A stretch of DNA of 64,000 nt, taken from positions 1 to 64,000 of the forward strand of contig CAJWQG010000011.1 in NCBI GenBank assembly GCA_913045175.1, read 5' to 3'. Each line of letters starts with the position of its first letter. The first letter of the stretch is position 1. The stretch comes from an uncultured Gammaproteobacteria bacterium (GTDB lineage: Bacteria > Pseudomonadota > Gammaproteobacteria > Pseudomonadales > Azotimanducaceae). This document shows positions 31,237 through 40,986 of the stretch, piece by piece. The translations under genes and the position numbers were made by a program. The notes under the pieces were generated by a model. That model was not told where the DNA came from. It did not search any database and was given only the letters and a program-made list of their open reading frames with translations.

Positions 31237-32214
31237 GGTTTTTGATTTCGCCTGACGAATTCTTTTTTCCAGGGACTCAATGCTTATGTCTGTCTCGGCA
31301 GGGGCAAGTTTCTCAGCAGATAGATACTCATAAAGACTGCTGCGAGTGTGCGCGATGGTATCGTGGCCCAATCGACGCTCCCGCTCATATCGCAATGCAC
31401 CTATATCAATGGGTGCGACTACCACTTTTTCTCCGGGACCCGGGTCCGCCTGTGCGAGGATGCGTCCATCGTAGTCGACCACCATGCTGCCACCCGGCCA
31501 GCTAAACGGTGGGTAATTGCGCATCTCGGCGCCCTGATTGGCGGCGACCACATAGGTCATGTTCTCAAGTGCACGGGTGCGATTAACGAGTGTCCACCAG
31601 TCCATGGGCTCGCTGGCTCCCCAGGGGTCCATGTAGGCGGAAATTCGAATCATGATTTCTGCGCCGCGAAACGCCAATTCACGGATCGTTTCCGGGAATA
31701 ACCAGTCGTAGCAGGTTGCGACCGCGATTTTGCCAAGCTCGGTATCCGCGACGGGAAACACGTCTTCGTTGTAGCCCGCTATGTCATGTGGGCTGGAATG
31801 CACTTCCCACGGTATCCAGGGATTGACCTTGCGATATTTGCTGAGAATTCCAGTAGGTCCAATCAGTACCGTCGTGTTAAAGACGTGTCCGGGATAGGCG
31901 TTATCAACTTCAAGAAACGAACCGGTCTGTATATAGCAGCCGAGCTTGCGCGCGAGTTCAACGTATTGCTCAGTGTGTTCATTGGGTAATTCCACGGCCA
32001 GCTTTTCGGCAAGTTCACCTGCCGTTGGGTAGACTGGAATCGCATGAGCAAACTCTGGAAATGCCAGAAGGCGAACATCAAAGAACGGCTCGTAGCCAAC
32101 AACGGTCTGCTCGACTATTTCACACATCCTGTCTACCCGGGATGAAATTTCCACCCGGGTCTCTGCTGCAGGAAAGTCAATTTGGCACGCGGCACCGTAA
32201 AACGGTGTGGTCAT
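31228..32214 (-). CDS. Carbon-nitrogen hydrolase (nitrilase superfamily)
   Basis: LLAFPEFAHAIPVYP (Glu), KYRKVNPWIPWEVH (Lys), IAVATCYDWLFPETIRELAFRGAEIMIRISAYMDPWG (Cys). Confidence 0.9.
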   Translation of the reverse strand: MTTPFYGAACQIDFPAAETRVEISSRVDRMCEIVEQTVVGYEPFFDVRLLAFPEFAHAIPVYPTAGELAEKLAVELPNEHTEQYVELARKLGCYIQTGSFLEVDNAYPGHVFNTTVLIGPTGILSKYRKVNPWIPWEVHSSPHDIAGYNEDVFPVADTELGKIAVATCYDWLFPETIRELAFRGAEIMIRISAYMDPWGASEPMDWWTLVNRTRALENMTYVVAANQGAEMRNYPPFSWPGGSMVVDYDGRILAQADPGPGEKVVVAPIDIGALRYERERRLGHDTIAHTRSSLYEYLSAEKLAPAETDISIESLEKRIRQAKSKTSE

Positions 32215-32280
32215 GAATTTCTATCCTGGCCTTTTAGGCAATGTATCACACCACGTTGTGATAAATCCCTGCAAACGAGT

Positions 32281-32475
32281 TTACTGCGCCAATGGCAACC
32301 ATATTGTCGGATAGTAGGGAGTTGGGTACGGAACAATGGTGCCATCCACCAGTGTCGTGCCGCCAGGACAGAACCCTGGAATTCGAATGCTGCTGCAGAT
32401 TCTGCTTCTAATGGATTCATATGAAAGATATCCGCCGCTGATCTCTTTGACTTCATTTTGTGTCAGCTCACGCAT
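32281..32475 (-). CDS. Small double-glycine-leader peptide (bacteriocin/microcin-like precursor candidate), 64 aa
   Basis: MRELTQNEVKEISGG|YLSYESIRSRICSSIRIPGFCPGGTTLVDGTIVPYPTPYYPTIWLPLAQ; leader resembles MRELxxxEVxxISGG; SD-like GGAG 8 nt upstream of ATG on the minus strand. Confidence 0.7.
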   Translation of the reverse strand: MRELTQNEVKEISGGYLSYESIRSRICSSIRIPGFCPGGTTLVDGTIVPYPTPYYPTIWLPLAQ

Positions 32476-32547
32476 GGTTTTTACTCCGCCAGTTTGGATG
32501 AAAGTCCAATGTAAGGCATTTGCGCGCAGCCTGATATCGTCATTCTC

Positions 32548-33759
32548 CTAAAGCGTTGTGGGACATCTTTCAATCTTGATCTGGACCACATCGGTTCTGC
32601 CGATATGAAATCCGGCTTCGCAATAGCACAGGTAATACATCCACAGTCGATAGAAACGATCATCGAATCCCTGCTGTTGGAGCCTGGGCCAGGCAGCCTT
32701 GAAACGCATACGCCAGTGTTCAAGTGTAGTGGCATAGTCCTGACCAAAGCGATACAAATCCGTGACGCGCAATCCCTGGCGACCAAGAACTTCGTTAATC
32801 TGTTTAACCGTTGGCAACATACCACCGGGGAAAACGTACTGCTGAATAAAGTCTGGTTGTCGCTGATAGGTATCAAAAGCGTCTTCATCGATGGTAATGA
32901 TCTGCATCGCCGCAATGCCATCTTCAGTCAATAGCGTTGCAAGCTTTTTGGCGAATGTATCCCAATACTCCACCCCAACTGCTTCAAACATTTCGATGGA
33001 TAAAATACGGTCGTATTGGCCTTCGACATCCCGGTAATCCTGGAAACGAGCAGAAACATTTTCGTCTCCGGAGAGCCGCTGGCTCGCGTAGTTTACCTGC
33101 TCACGGGATACCGAGATGCCGTCGGCCTGACAACCAATACTGCCCAGATGCTCCAGCAGTCCGCCCCAACCACAGCCGATTTCCAGGACATGATGTTGAT
33201 CGTTCACTTCGGCAGCTTCGCATAGTCGTGTGTACTTGGCGCACTGTGATGTTTTCAGATCGTCGGTCTGTTCGAAGACCCCCGCTGAGTAGCTCATGCT
33301 CGGGTCGAGCCACTCCTTGTAAAAATCGTTGCCCAGGTCGTAGTGAAATGAAATATTTTTTCGGCTACCTGATTTCGAATTCCGATTCTTTGCGTGCGCC
33401 CATGAGTCTGCAATTCGCTGTAGGCCTGAAGCCTTGGAGAAGCTGTTAAGTTGGTGCAGATTGTCCGCAAGAAGCGCCAGGAGTTCTGGCAGTGAAGTCG
33501 TATCCCATTCCTGTTCGAGATAGCCTTCGGCCAGGCCCACACCACCTCTGTTTAATATCCTGAATAGTGCTCGCCATTTCCGCACGTGAATATCAGCACT
33601 GCGTCCTGCGCGATGACCGTCAATGACCACTTCCCGCTCATTAGGGAGTCGCAGGGTCAGGGTGCCCTGATGAATTTTCCCAGCCAGCGCTCTACTAACC
33701 AGACGACCGACGAAGTTTTCTTCTCTTTCCGAAGTGTCGAATGCGGTGGCTTTATCCAT
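32548..33759 (-). CDS. Cyclopropane-fatty-acyl-phospholipid synthase family methyltransferase
   Basis: FHYDLGNDFYKEWLDPSMSYSAGVFE...VLEIGCGWGGLLEHLGSIGC...SIEMFEAVG...YVFPGGMLPT. Confidence 0.95.
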   Translation of the reverse strand: MDKATAFDTSEREENFVGRLVSRALAGKIHQGTLTLRLPNEREVVIDGHRAGRSADIHVRKWRALFRILNRGGVGLAEGYLEQEWDTTSLPELLALLADNLHQLNSFSKASGLQRIADSWAHAKNRNSKSGSRKNISFHYDLGNDFYKEWLDPSMSYSAGVFEQTDDLKTSQCAKYTRLCEAAEVNDQHHVLEIGCGWGGLLEHLGSIGCQADGISVSREQVNYASQRLSGDENVSARFQDYRDVEGQYDRILSIEMFEAVGVEYWDTFAKKLATLLTEDGIAAMQIITIDEDAFDTYQRQPDFIQQYVFPGGMLPTVKQINEVLGRQGLRVTDLYRFGQDYATTLEHWRMRFKAAWPRLQQQGFDDRFYRLWMYYLCYCEAGFHIGRTDVVQIKIERCPTTL

Positions 33760-34489
33760 GTTGTACTTCCTGCTGTTTTGGTTTGTGGTAGATGCGCAGA
33801 CCCTTTAGCCATAGTCGAAGGGCCTGCCAGTGAATATCGAGTGTGATACCTAAAGTCGCGAGGGGTGCCTGGACGACAGTTTTGACAAGGTTGGGTTTAG
33901 TGAACGGTATGCCCGTACCCTTAAATCCTGCAAACAGACTTGAACCCTCGTCGTCAAAGTAGCGGATTGCAACATTGAGGTCGTGATGGGGCTCGGTCAC
34001 GCTGAACTCATAATGGCCGCTCATGCTGAAAAATGGTGAAACGTGCAGCCGTTTAGTCGTCGGAACATCATGGCCATCGTACTTCTGAATGTAAGCATAT
34101 GATTCACCAAATGTATTGTGTACTTCGTAAAGTACCGCAGTCAACGTCTGACTGTCGCCATGCTCGTAGCAGTAGGCGATTGAGATTGGGTTGAACACAT
34201 AGCCAAATATTCTCGGCATACATATGACCTTGTAGCGCAGGTTGCGCAGCCCTTGCTGAGCCAACAGGTGATCCAGCCACTGGCGATAGGGGGTCCCGTC
34301 CTGGGCACCATGGTCTTCGTCGTAGAAGCTGACGATTCCTGGCTTATTGACGGTAAACAATCTGCCGACTCGCAGGTTTTCCAACTCTTCCAGGTCAAAC
34401 AGGAACCAGGGTAGCCGGTGGGTAAAACGATGTTCAACGCCACCGGTCCTGTGATGTACTACTAGCCCTCGATAGATCGTCGAATTCAT
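33752..34489 (-). CDS. DUF1365 domain-containing protein
   Basis: VVHHRTGGVEHRFTHRLPWFLFDLEEL...MPRIFGYVFNPISIAYCYEHG...LHVSPFFSMSGHYEF. Confidence 0.9.
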   Translation of the reverse strand: MNSTIYRGLVVHHRTGGVEHRFTHRLPWFLFDLEELENLRVGRLFTVNKPGIVSFYDEDHGAQDGTPYRQWLDHLLAQQGLRNLRYKVICMPRIFGYVFNPISIAYCYEHGDSQTLTAVLYEVHNTFGESYAYIQKYDGHDVPTTKRLHVSPFFSMSGHYEFSVTEPHHDLNVAIRYFDDEGSSLFAGFKGTGIPFTKPNLVKTVVQAPLATLGITLDIHWQALRLWLKGLRIYHKPKQQEVQHG

Positions 34490-35769
34490 GCGGCTGCCTG
34501 GCGCTCTCGTACAAATATTCTGGTGTTTGACCCGCCCCAGGGCCGAGACTGACCGGTAATTTCCTCTGCGACAGCCAGGCCTGATTGAAGGCCGTCTTCG
34601 TGAAACCCATGACCAAAATAGGCGCCGCAGAACCAGGTGCGCTGATTACCCTGAAGGTCCCAGAGTTGAGTACGGGCTGTCGCTGTCGCGTTGTTTAGTA
34701 TTGGATGGGTGTAGTCAAACTCCTTCAGGATTCCGTTTGGAGTGAAGGGTGGGTTGAGCGTGATGAATATGTCCTGGTCAGTGTTCAGGTTTTGTAACAG
34801 ATTCATCCAGTAGGTGACGCACAATCCATCGGACCCATGATCCAGATAATTCCAGCTTGCCCAGGCTCGCCGTTTGCCAGGCATGAGCCTTTCATCAGTA
34901 TGTAGGTAGGCCTTGCTTGGTGAGTATTTGAAATTGCCCAGAATTTTTTGTTCGTTGGCACTGGGGGTGTCGAGCAGACCCAGTGCCTGATCAGCATGGG
35001 TTGCTAGCACTATATGGTCGAATTTATCGATGATGCCGTTCCAGTGTATACGAACCTGGTTGGGGTCTCTTTCCACGCCGGTTATTCTGGCATTCAGGTT
35101 AATGGTGATGCCGGGTGTGGTTAGTATTTTCCTTACGTAAGAAATGCTTCCACCATCGACGGTATACCAGGGGGGTCTGTCGCGAAGTTGCAGCAGTCCA
35201 TGGTTCATGAAGAAATCGATGAAGGAGCGGGCTTGCATGTGCCCGACTTCGTTGATGTCAGTTGACCAGATCGCGGCGGCCATCGGCAGCAGATGGTTTT
35301 TCGCGAAGCTGTCCGAATAGTTCTCCAGCAGTTCGAACAAGGTCGTTTCCAGACTGATCTCCAGCCCGGGTGCTTTCTCATAGAAATCTCGAATGTCTTT
35401 TACCATTGACCAGAAGCTGGGACGAAAAATATTGCTTCGCTGAGCCAAAAGACCATTCAGTCCGTGTCCGGCATACTCCAGTCCGCTCGCGCTCGACACA
35501 GCGAATGACATGTTGGTGGGTGTGGTTGGTACATCAAGGTGGTTGAACAGCGCCGTAAGATTGGGATAGGTCGCTTCATTATATACGATGAATCCCGCAT
35601 CCACAGGTACGACAGCATCTCCGATCGTCGGGAATACGGTGTTTGCGTGACCTCCAGCCTGGTCTGCAGCTTCTATCAGGGTGACCTCGACCCCGGCTCG
35701 TGCCAGTAGCCATGCTGCAGCCAGTCCGGATACTCCGCTGCCGATCACGGCAATTGACGTTTTTTTCAT
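34486..35769 (-). CDS. FAD-dependent oxidoreductase (amine oxidase-like)
   Basis: IAVIGSGVSGLAAAWLLARAGVEVTLIEAADQAGGHANTV ... WFCGAYFGHGFHEDGLQSGLAVAEEI. Confidence 0.95.
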   Translation of the reverse strand: MKKTSIAVIGSGVSGLAAAWLLARAGVEVTLIEAADQAGGHANTVFPTIGDAVVPVDAGFIVYNEATYPNLTALFNHLDVPTTPTNMSFAVSSASGLEYAGHGLNGLLAQRSNIFRPSFWSMVKDIRDFYEKAPGLEISLETTLFELLENYSDSFAKNHLLPMAAAIWSTDINEVGHMQARSFIDFFMNHGLLQLRDRPPWYTVDGGSISYVRKILTTPGITINLNARITGVERDPNQVRIHWNGIIDKFDHIVLATHADQALGLLDTPSANEQKILGNFKYSPSKAYLHTDERLMPGKRRAWASWNYLDHGSDGLCVTYWMNLLQNLNTDQDIFITLNPPFTPNGILKEFDYTHPILNNATATARTQLWDLQGNQRTWFCGAYFGHGFHEDGLQSGLAVAEEITGQSRPWGGSNTRIFVRERQAAA

Positions 35770-35826
35770 TTGTGCCTGCGTTGACTATATAGTTGTATTG
35801 GAACTGGTTACGTCCTTCTTATTAAT

Positions 35827-36441
35827 TTGGATGAATATCATCCGTTTTTGGATTTAACACGTAGACGATTCATGAGAGGAACAATGCAACAGTCGGGTGA
35901 ACCGGAAATAGACCAAGAGTCCAGCTTATTGCTGGCGATTGGTAATAATCAGAGTCAACAGGCATATGTTGAATTATTCGAGCTGATGGCCCCTAAAATC
36001 AAATCTTTTTTGATGGGGCGTGGTAGCAGTGTCGATGAGAGTGAGAATGTAACGCAGGATGCGATGTTGTCCGTCTGGCGAAAGGCTGACCTGTTTGATC
36101 CGAATAAGGCTTCAGCGCGTACCTGGGTATACGCAATCGTCCGAAATCGACTGATTGACGTTCAGCGTAAAACTTCTCGGGTTGATCGGGGAAATAAGAA
36201 GTATCGGTACCAAAGTGGTAATGATTTTATTAGCAATGGCGGGGTAAACGATGCTTCTGCACAGGCCCAGCTACAAAGGTTGTTGCAGGAACTACCCGAT
36301 GAACAATCGCAACCCCTAGTGATGAGTTATGTGCAGGGTATGTCACACAAGGAAATCGCAAATAAAATTGGATTGCCGCTAGGGACAGTGAAGTCTCGAA
36401 TTCGTATGGGCTTTCAACGTTTACAAGAAATGGTTAATTAA
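35827..36441 (+). CDS. ECF-type RNA polymerase sigma factor
   Basis: ESENVTQDAMLSVWRKADLFDPNKASARTWVYAIVRNRLIDVQRK...VMSYVQGMSHKEIANKIGLPLGTVKSRIRMGFQRL; ATG at 35884 is a possible alternative start. Confidence 0.95.
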   Translation: MDEYHPFLDLTRRRFMRGTMQQSGEPEIDQESSLLLAIGNNQSQQAYVELFELMAPKIKSFLMGRGSSVDESENVTQDAMLSVWRKADLFDPNKASARTWVYAIVRNRLIDVQRKTSRVDRGNKKYRYQSGNDFISNGGVNDASAQAQLQRLLQELPDEQSQPLVMSYVQGMSHKEIANKIGLPLGTVKSRIRMGFQRLQEMVN

Positions 36442-36442
36442 T

Positions 36443-37081
36443 ATGAGTACTTCAAACCATCCAGATCAGGCCTGGTTTGTCAGCTATGCAGCTGGTAGCC
36501 TGACACCATCGTTCAATCTTTTGCTTCAGGCACATTTGGCTGTCTGTTCACAATGCCGCTGCGGATTGAAAAAGGCGGATGAGATTGGCGCACAGTTTAT
36601 GTTCGGTGGCGAAGAAGCGCCGATGGATAATTTCGAAATGCCGAATCCCCAGCTAGGGGTGAATCAGAATGAGTCCATAGAGTGGGGTAAAGATGAGGTG
36701 ACCGATCTGTCACAGTTCTTCGATCACTATATCGGTACTCATCTGGACGGCTTGCAGTGGATGAATGCAGGTAAGGGGCTTCAACTATGTAAGTTGTCGG
36801 ATAGCGACGACGACAAGATGTTGATGCTCAGAGCAGCCCCGGGAACGGTCCTTCCTAAACATAGACACAATGGTAGCGAGTTGACGCTGGTTCTGAAGGG
36901 AGCATATTTCTGTGAGGACGCCCTTTTTAAGGTGGGCGACATTGAAGATGCAGACGATACGACACTTCATCAACCGGTAGTTACCAACGATAGCGAATGT
37001 ATTTGTGTCGCAGCCGTTGACGGTCCGCTGAGATTTTCCGGATTGCTACAACGCGTCGCGCAGCCGTTTCTCGGTATATAA
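36443..37081 (+). CDS. ChrR-like cupin/zinc anti-sigma factor
   Basis: ZAS-like HLAVCSQC (Hx3Cx2C) then cupin APGTVLPKHRHNGSELTLVLKGAYFCEDALFKVGDIEDADDTTLHQPV; adjacent to ECF sigma. Confidence 0.9.
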   Translation: MSTSNHPDQAWFVSYAAGSLTPSFNLLLQAHLAVCSQCRCGLKKADEIGAQFMFGGEEAPMDNFEMPNPQLGVNQNESIEWGKDEVTDLSQFFDHYIGTHLDGLQWMNAGKGLQLCKLSDSDDDKMLMLRAAPGTVLPKHRHNGSELTLVLKGAYFCEDALFKVGDIEDADDTTLHQPVVTNDSECICVAAVDGPLRFSGLLQRVAQPFLGI

Positions 37082-37082
37082 G

Positions 37083-37976
37083 ATGACGTTACCGACCAAG
37101 GCATTGATCGTCGTTATGGCGTCGCCTTTTGTTGCGCTTGGGTTGATACTGATATCCGGACGTGACGGTGTGTTACTGGGACAGATTCCGGTATTCGATC
37201 TCTGCATTGCGGTTGCTTTCCTCTGCCAATGGCTAGCGTTTGTACCGTCTTATCTTTATCAGACGGAACATTATTTTGATCTGTCTGGCAGCGCGACCTA
37301 CATCTCTGTGGCGACGCTTGCGCTGGTTTTTGGCGCATCGGGTGACCCGCGAAGCATTCTGCTAGCTACACTTATCATGGTCTGGGCGATCCGCCTTGGC
37401 ACGTTTCTATTCAGTCGTGTTCGTAAGAAAGGTTCCGACTCGCGCTTCGTGGAAATACTACCGAGCTTTCGCGTGAATCTGTTGACCTGGACGTTGCAGG
37501 CTATTTGGGTTTCCGTTACGGCTGCCTGTGCGCTGGTCGCAATTACGTCAGCAACTAAGGTCCCGATAGACGGTTGGGCGATCCTGGGGCTGATCCTCTG
37601 GTGTGCTGGATTTGCTATTGAAGTCATTGCCGATCATCAGAAGCAGGTTTTCAGGTCGAAACCAGAGAACGCTCGTCGGTTTATTACTACGGGACTGTGG
37701 GCCTGGTCTAGACATCCAAACTATCTGGGCGAGATTATGCTGTGGACTGGTGTTGCCGTTATGGCGTTGCCTGTGCTGCAGGGATGGCAGTTTCTCACAT
37801 TGATGTCTCCGTTTTTTGTCTACTATCTTTTGACCAGGGTGAGCGGTATCGAAATGCAGGAACGTCAGAACGATAAGACGTGGAGCTCAGATCCCACGTA
37901 CTGGAGATACAAAGAAACGACGCCTGCGCTCTGGCCTTTGACCAGGATCTCTGGCTCACAGCAATCGGCGCTCTAA
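37083..37976 (+). CDS. DUF1295 family membrane protein (steroid 5-alpha-reductase-like fold)
   Basis: FAIEVIADHQKQVFRSKPENARRFITTGLWAWSRHPNYLGEIMLWTGVAVMALP. Confidence 0.95.
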   Translation: MTLPTKALIVVMASPFVALGLILISGRDGVLLGQIPVFDLCIAVAFLCQWLAFVPSYLYQTEHYFDLSGSATYISVATLALVFGASGDPRSILLATLIMVWAIRLGTFLFSRVRKKGSDSRFVEILPSFRVNLLTWTLQAIWVSVTAACALVAITSATKVPIDGWAILGLILWCAGFAIEVIADHQKQVFRSKPENARRFITTGLWAWSRHPNYLGEIMLWTGVAVMALPVLQGWQFLTLMSPFFVYYLLTRVSGIEMQERQNDKTWSSDPTYWRYKETTPALWPLTRISGSQQSAL

Positions 37977-38026
37977 GGTAAGAGCATTTCATTGCCCACG
38001 TTCGAGAAACGTGGCTTATCGAGCCC

Positions 38027-40302
38027 ATGCCGCTCTTGTTCTTCCTTTTCTTGTAGTCAGGCGCTAGGGGTCTCGTCTATGAATCATTGTGGACCCACTA
38101 TCTAAGACTTTTTCTCGGACATACTGCCGACGCGCAAACGCTGGTGCTTCTGCTGTTCATGGGTGGTATGGCTATACGTGCCTGGCTGGCTAGCCGGCGC
38201 AATCACCAGAATCCCTTGCAGCTATACGCAATTGTCGAAGGCTTGATCGGTGTGATCGCACTGTTATTTCATTTGGTCTTTACTCGAGTGACCAATGTGG
38301 CCTTCATGGAAATCTTTCCAGCCGCTAATGGGCCCCTGCTGATCGAGGCATTGAAGTGGATGATTGCCGCATTATTTGTGATGCCGGGATCTATATTGTT
38401 GGGTGCGACATTTTCCCTGATGGTGACGGGGCTATTACGCCGCTATCAATTAGAAGCGGGAAGACTGGTTGCCTCGCTGTATTTTGTTAATAGTCTTGGT
38501 GCGGCGATTGGTGTTTTGATTTGCGGTTTCTGGCTGATAGCAAGATGCGGCTTACCAGGCTCCATGCTGATCGCTGGTGCCATCAACATACTGCTCGCGA
38601 TAGTTGTGTATGTGTTGAGCAGGCGACCGATCACCCAGCCGCCTGCCAGTCCGGGTTCTGCTGGCGAGCCTTCTCCCGACAGGTTGCTTGTTCTCGTAGC
38701 GCTAATGACCGGCCTCGCATCCTTTGTTTACGAGATTGCCTGGATTCGGATGCTGAGTCTTGTGCTGGGGTCGTCTACTCATGCATTTGAGCTGATGCTA
38801 AGCGCGTTTGTGCTGGGTCTTGCGCTCGGTGGCTACTGGGTTCGACACCGAATAGTCAGGCTGACTCAGCCAATTGTGTTTCTTGGCAAAGTCCAACTCA
38901 TCATGGGTGTGATGGCTTTACTCAGCATGCTTGTCTATGAGCAATCCTTTTACTGGATGCAGCTGAGATCGCCGTGATTGGCATGGGTTCGGGCATCACC
39001 ACCCACACGCTGCTGGCAAGTCCCGGGGTTAAACGCTTGGATACTGTGGAGATCGAGCCGGCGATGGTGGCAGGCGCACGTTTTTTTGGTGAACGTTCAC
39101 AAAGAGCGTTTACGGATTCGCGGAGCAACATTGCGATCGATGACGCGCGAACCTATTTCACCAAACGCAACGCTCGCTACGACCTGATTGTGTCGGAACC
39201 TTCTAATCCGTGGGTTAGTAGCGTTTCTTCAGTATTTAGTCGTGAATTCTATCGACAAGTTACTCGATATCTGGAACCCGATGGCCTATTCGTGCAATGG
39301 CTACATCTATATGAGTCGAATGAAGCACTGGTCTTTTCAGTGCTTAACGCGCTGGAGGGACAATTTGCCTACTACGATATTTATTTTGCGGTTGACGGTG
39401 ATGTGATCATCATCGCAAACGTCGATTCGCCGCTACCGAGATTGGTGGATGCGATACCGGAGGGTTTAGGCGACGAACTTGGGCGACTGGGCATTAACAG
39501 CACTGATGACATTCGCGTACGGTACCTGGTATCCAGGTCGCACATCACCACTGTTTCACCGCTCTATCCGACCATCAATATGGACTACTTCCCGTTTTTG
39601 GATCTGCAATCGACTAAAGCCCGGTTCAAAGGAGAGCAATCTAACTTGCTGGTAGATATCAGAACTTCTCTCCTACCGATTGATGAGGTCGTTATTGGCA
39701 ATATTGCACCGAGGACCCAACTCAATCTTACTGAAACAGGGATAGTGCAAAATCCGTTGGTTGCGCTTGTTCGACAGGCGAAGGTGCTGAGCACTGCAAT
39801 CACTGATCCAGGTAACAACGAATCCCTGACGGACTTTGACCGACGGCTCCTCTTTGATCTTCAATCAATTCGACTCGCTTGTGAAAATCGCATTGATATC
39901 TCTTTGTGGGAGGAATCGCTCATGGGGTTTGCGGGAACGCTGCTGTTTTTGTCACCTGGGGAATTGCCGCCGGTGTGGGAAATCTTGTCCGAGCATCAGT
40001 GTGATGATGCGGAGTCATTGCAGGCCAAGAGATGGCTGATGCTCCTCGAAGCGTTGAGCCAGCGACATATGGATCGCCTGACTGTGCTATCTGACGAGTT
40101 GTTGCAGGGTCGAAATCCGGATTCGTCAACCGTCAGGTTTCTTAAGACAGTTAAGGCGATGGTGTTAACGGCTGAAGGACAATCTTCGAGGGCGATCGAT
40201 TCCATCCACGAGAATGAACTCGTTAACGATAACGCACATATCGCCACTAAACTCATGTATCTGCATGCGCTAGCTGAGGAAGCCAGATCCAATCCTGATT
40301 GA
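38027..40302 (+). pseudogene. Fused membrane/spermidine synthase-like protein, apparently inactivated
   Basis: In-frame TAG (38054-38056) between MPLLFFLFL and SGARGLVYESLWTHYLRLFLGH; TM ORF stops at 38977, and synthase ORF starts directly at the SAM motif (IGMGSGITTH) in another frame. Confidence 0.7.
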
Positions 40303-40333
40303 CAAGCTCGTCCTGCCGGGTAGTATCCGCACC

Positions 40334-40984
40334 ATGTCCGAAAGCACTACCTCACCTAAACCATTCATGAATTACCGACTGCTGATTGCTTGTGTCGTTG
40401 GTTTCCTTGTGATTGCCGCGCTGTTTAACGAATTCGTTAAGCCGCGAATATTTCCCAAGCGATTCGGTGCGGTGATCGAAGATAGTCTGTTTCGGAGTGG
40501 TCGCATTCACCCGGATCTGCTGCCCTCGGTTATCGAGGATCATCAGATTGATACCATCGTTACCCTGACGAGAGACGTCAGTACTGTTGAGTATCAACCT
40601 ATAGAGCGCGCCATCACCAGTGAAATGGGTGTTGATTTGGTGCGTTTCCCACTAGATGGCAACGGCACTGGGGAGGTCTCCAGCTATATCGGTGCGCTCA
40701 CGCATATTTACGATGAGTTGGGTGAAGGGAGACGCGTGCTCGTGCATTGCGCAGCAGGTTCGCAACGTACTGGTGGGGTTATGTTCCTGTATCAGACCCT
40801 GGTCTTACAAAAGAGTGAAGGCGATGCGTACAAAGAGATGATCGACTACGACTTTGATCCCGAGCGCAATGCGGCCCTGTTACCGTATCTTGTAGATATC
40901 CTTCCGGAAGTAGTGGATGCGCTTGGTGCGTACGGTATTTCCCCGGCTGCTGTTCCTGAAATCAAAGGGCTTGCCGCTAAGTAA
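40334..40984 (+). CDS. Dual-specificity/tyrosine phosphatase-like protein
   Basis: LFRSGRIHPDLL...LVHCAAGSQRTGGVMFLYQ (HCx5R). Confidence 0.85.
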   Translation: MSESTTSPKPFMNYRLLIACVVGFLVIAALFNEFVKPRIFPKRFGAVIEDSLFRSGRIHPDLLPSVIEDHQIDTIVTLTRDVSTVEYQPIERAITSEMGVDLVRFPLDGNGTGEVSSYIGALTHIYDELGEGRRVLVHCAAGSQRTGGVMFLYQTLVLQKSEGDAYKEMIDYDFDPERNAALLPYLVDILPEVVDALGAYGISPAAVPEIKGLAAK

Positions 40985-40986
40985 GA

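Noticed and set aside
32211-32456. 81-aa minus-strand ORF overlapping the GG-leader peptide gene in another frame
   Set aside because: No leader or domain signal; the other frame has a strong GG-leader and SD.
35770-35826. ECF-type promoter between the oxidoreductase and sigma genes (GGAAC-like -35)
   Set aside because: A GGAACT string is present, but I could not find a convincing -10 partner matching a known ECF11/RpoE consensus on either strand.
38054-38056. TAG in the spermidine synthase fusion as stop-codon readthrough or pyrrolysine
   Set aside because: The same gene also carries an internal deletion and frameshift, so pseudogenisation is the simpler explanation; no pyl genes seen.
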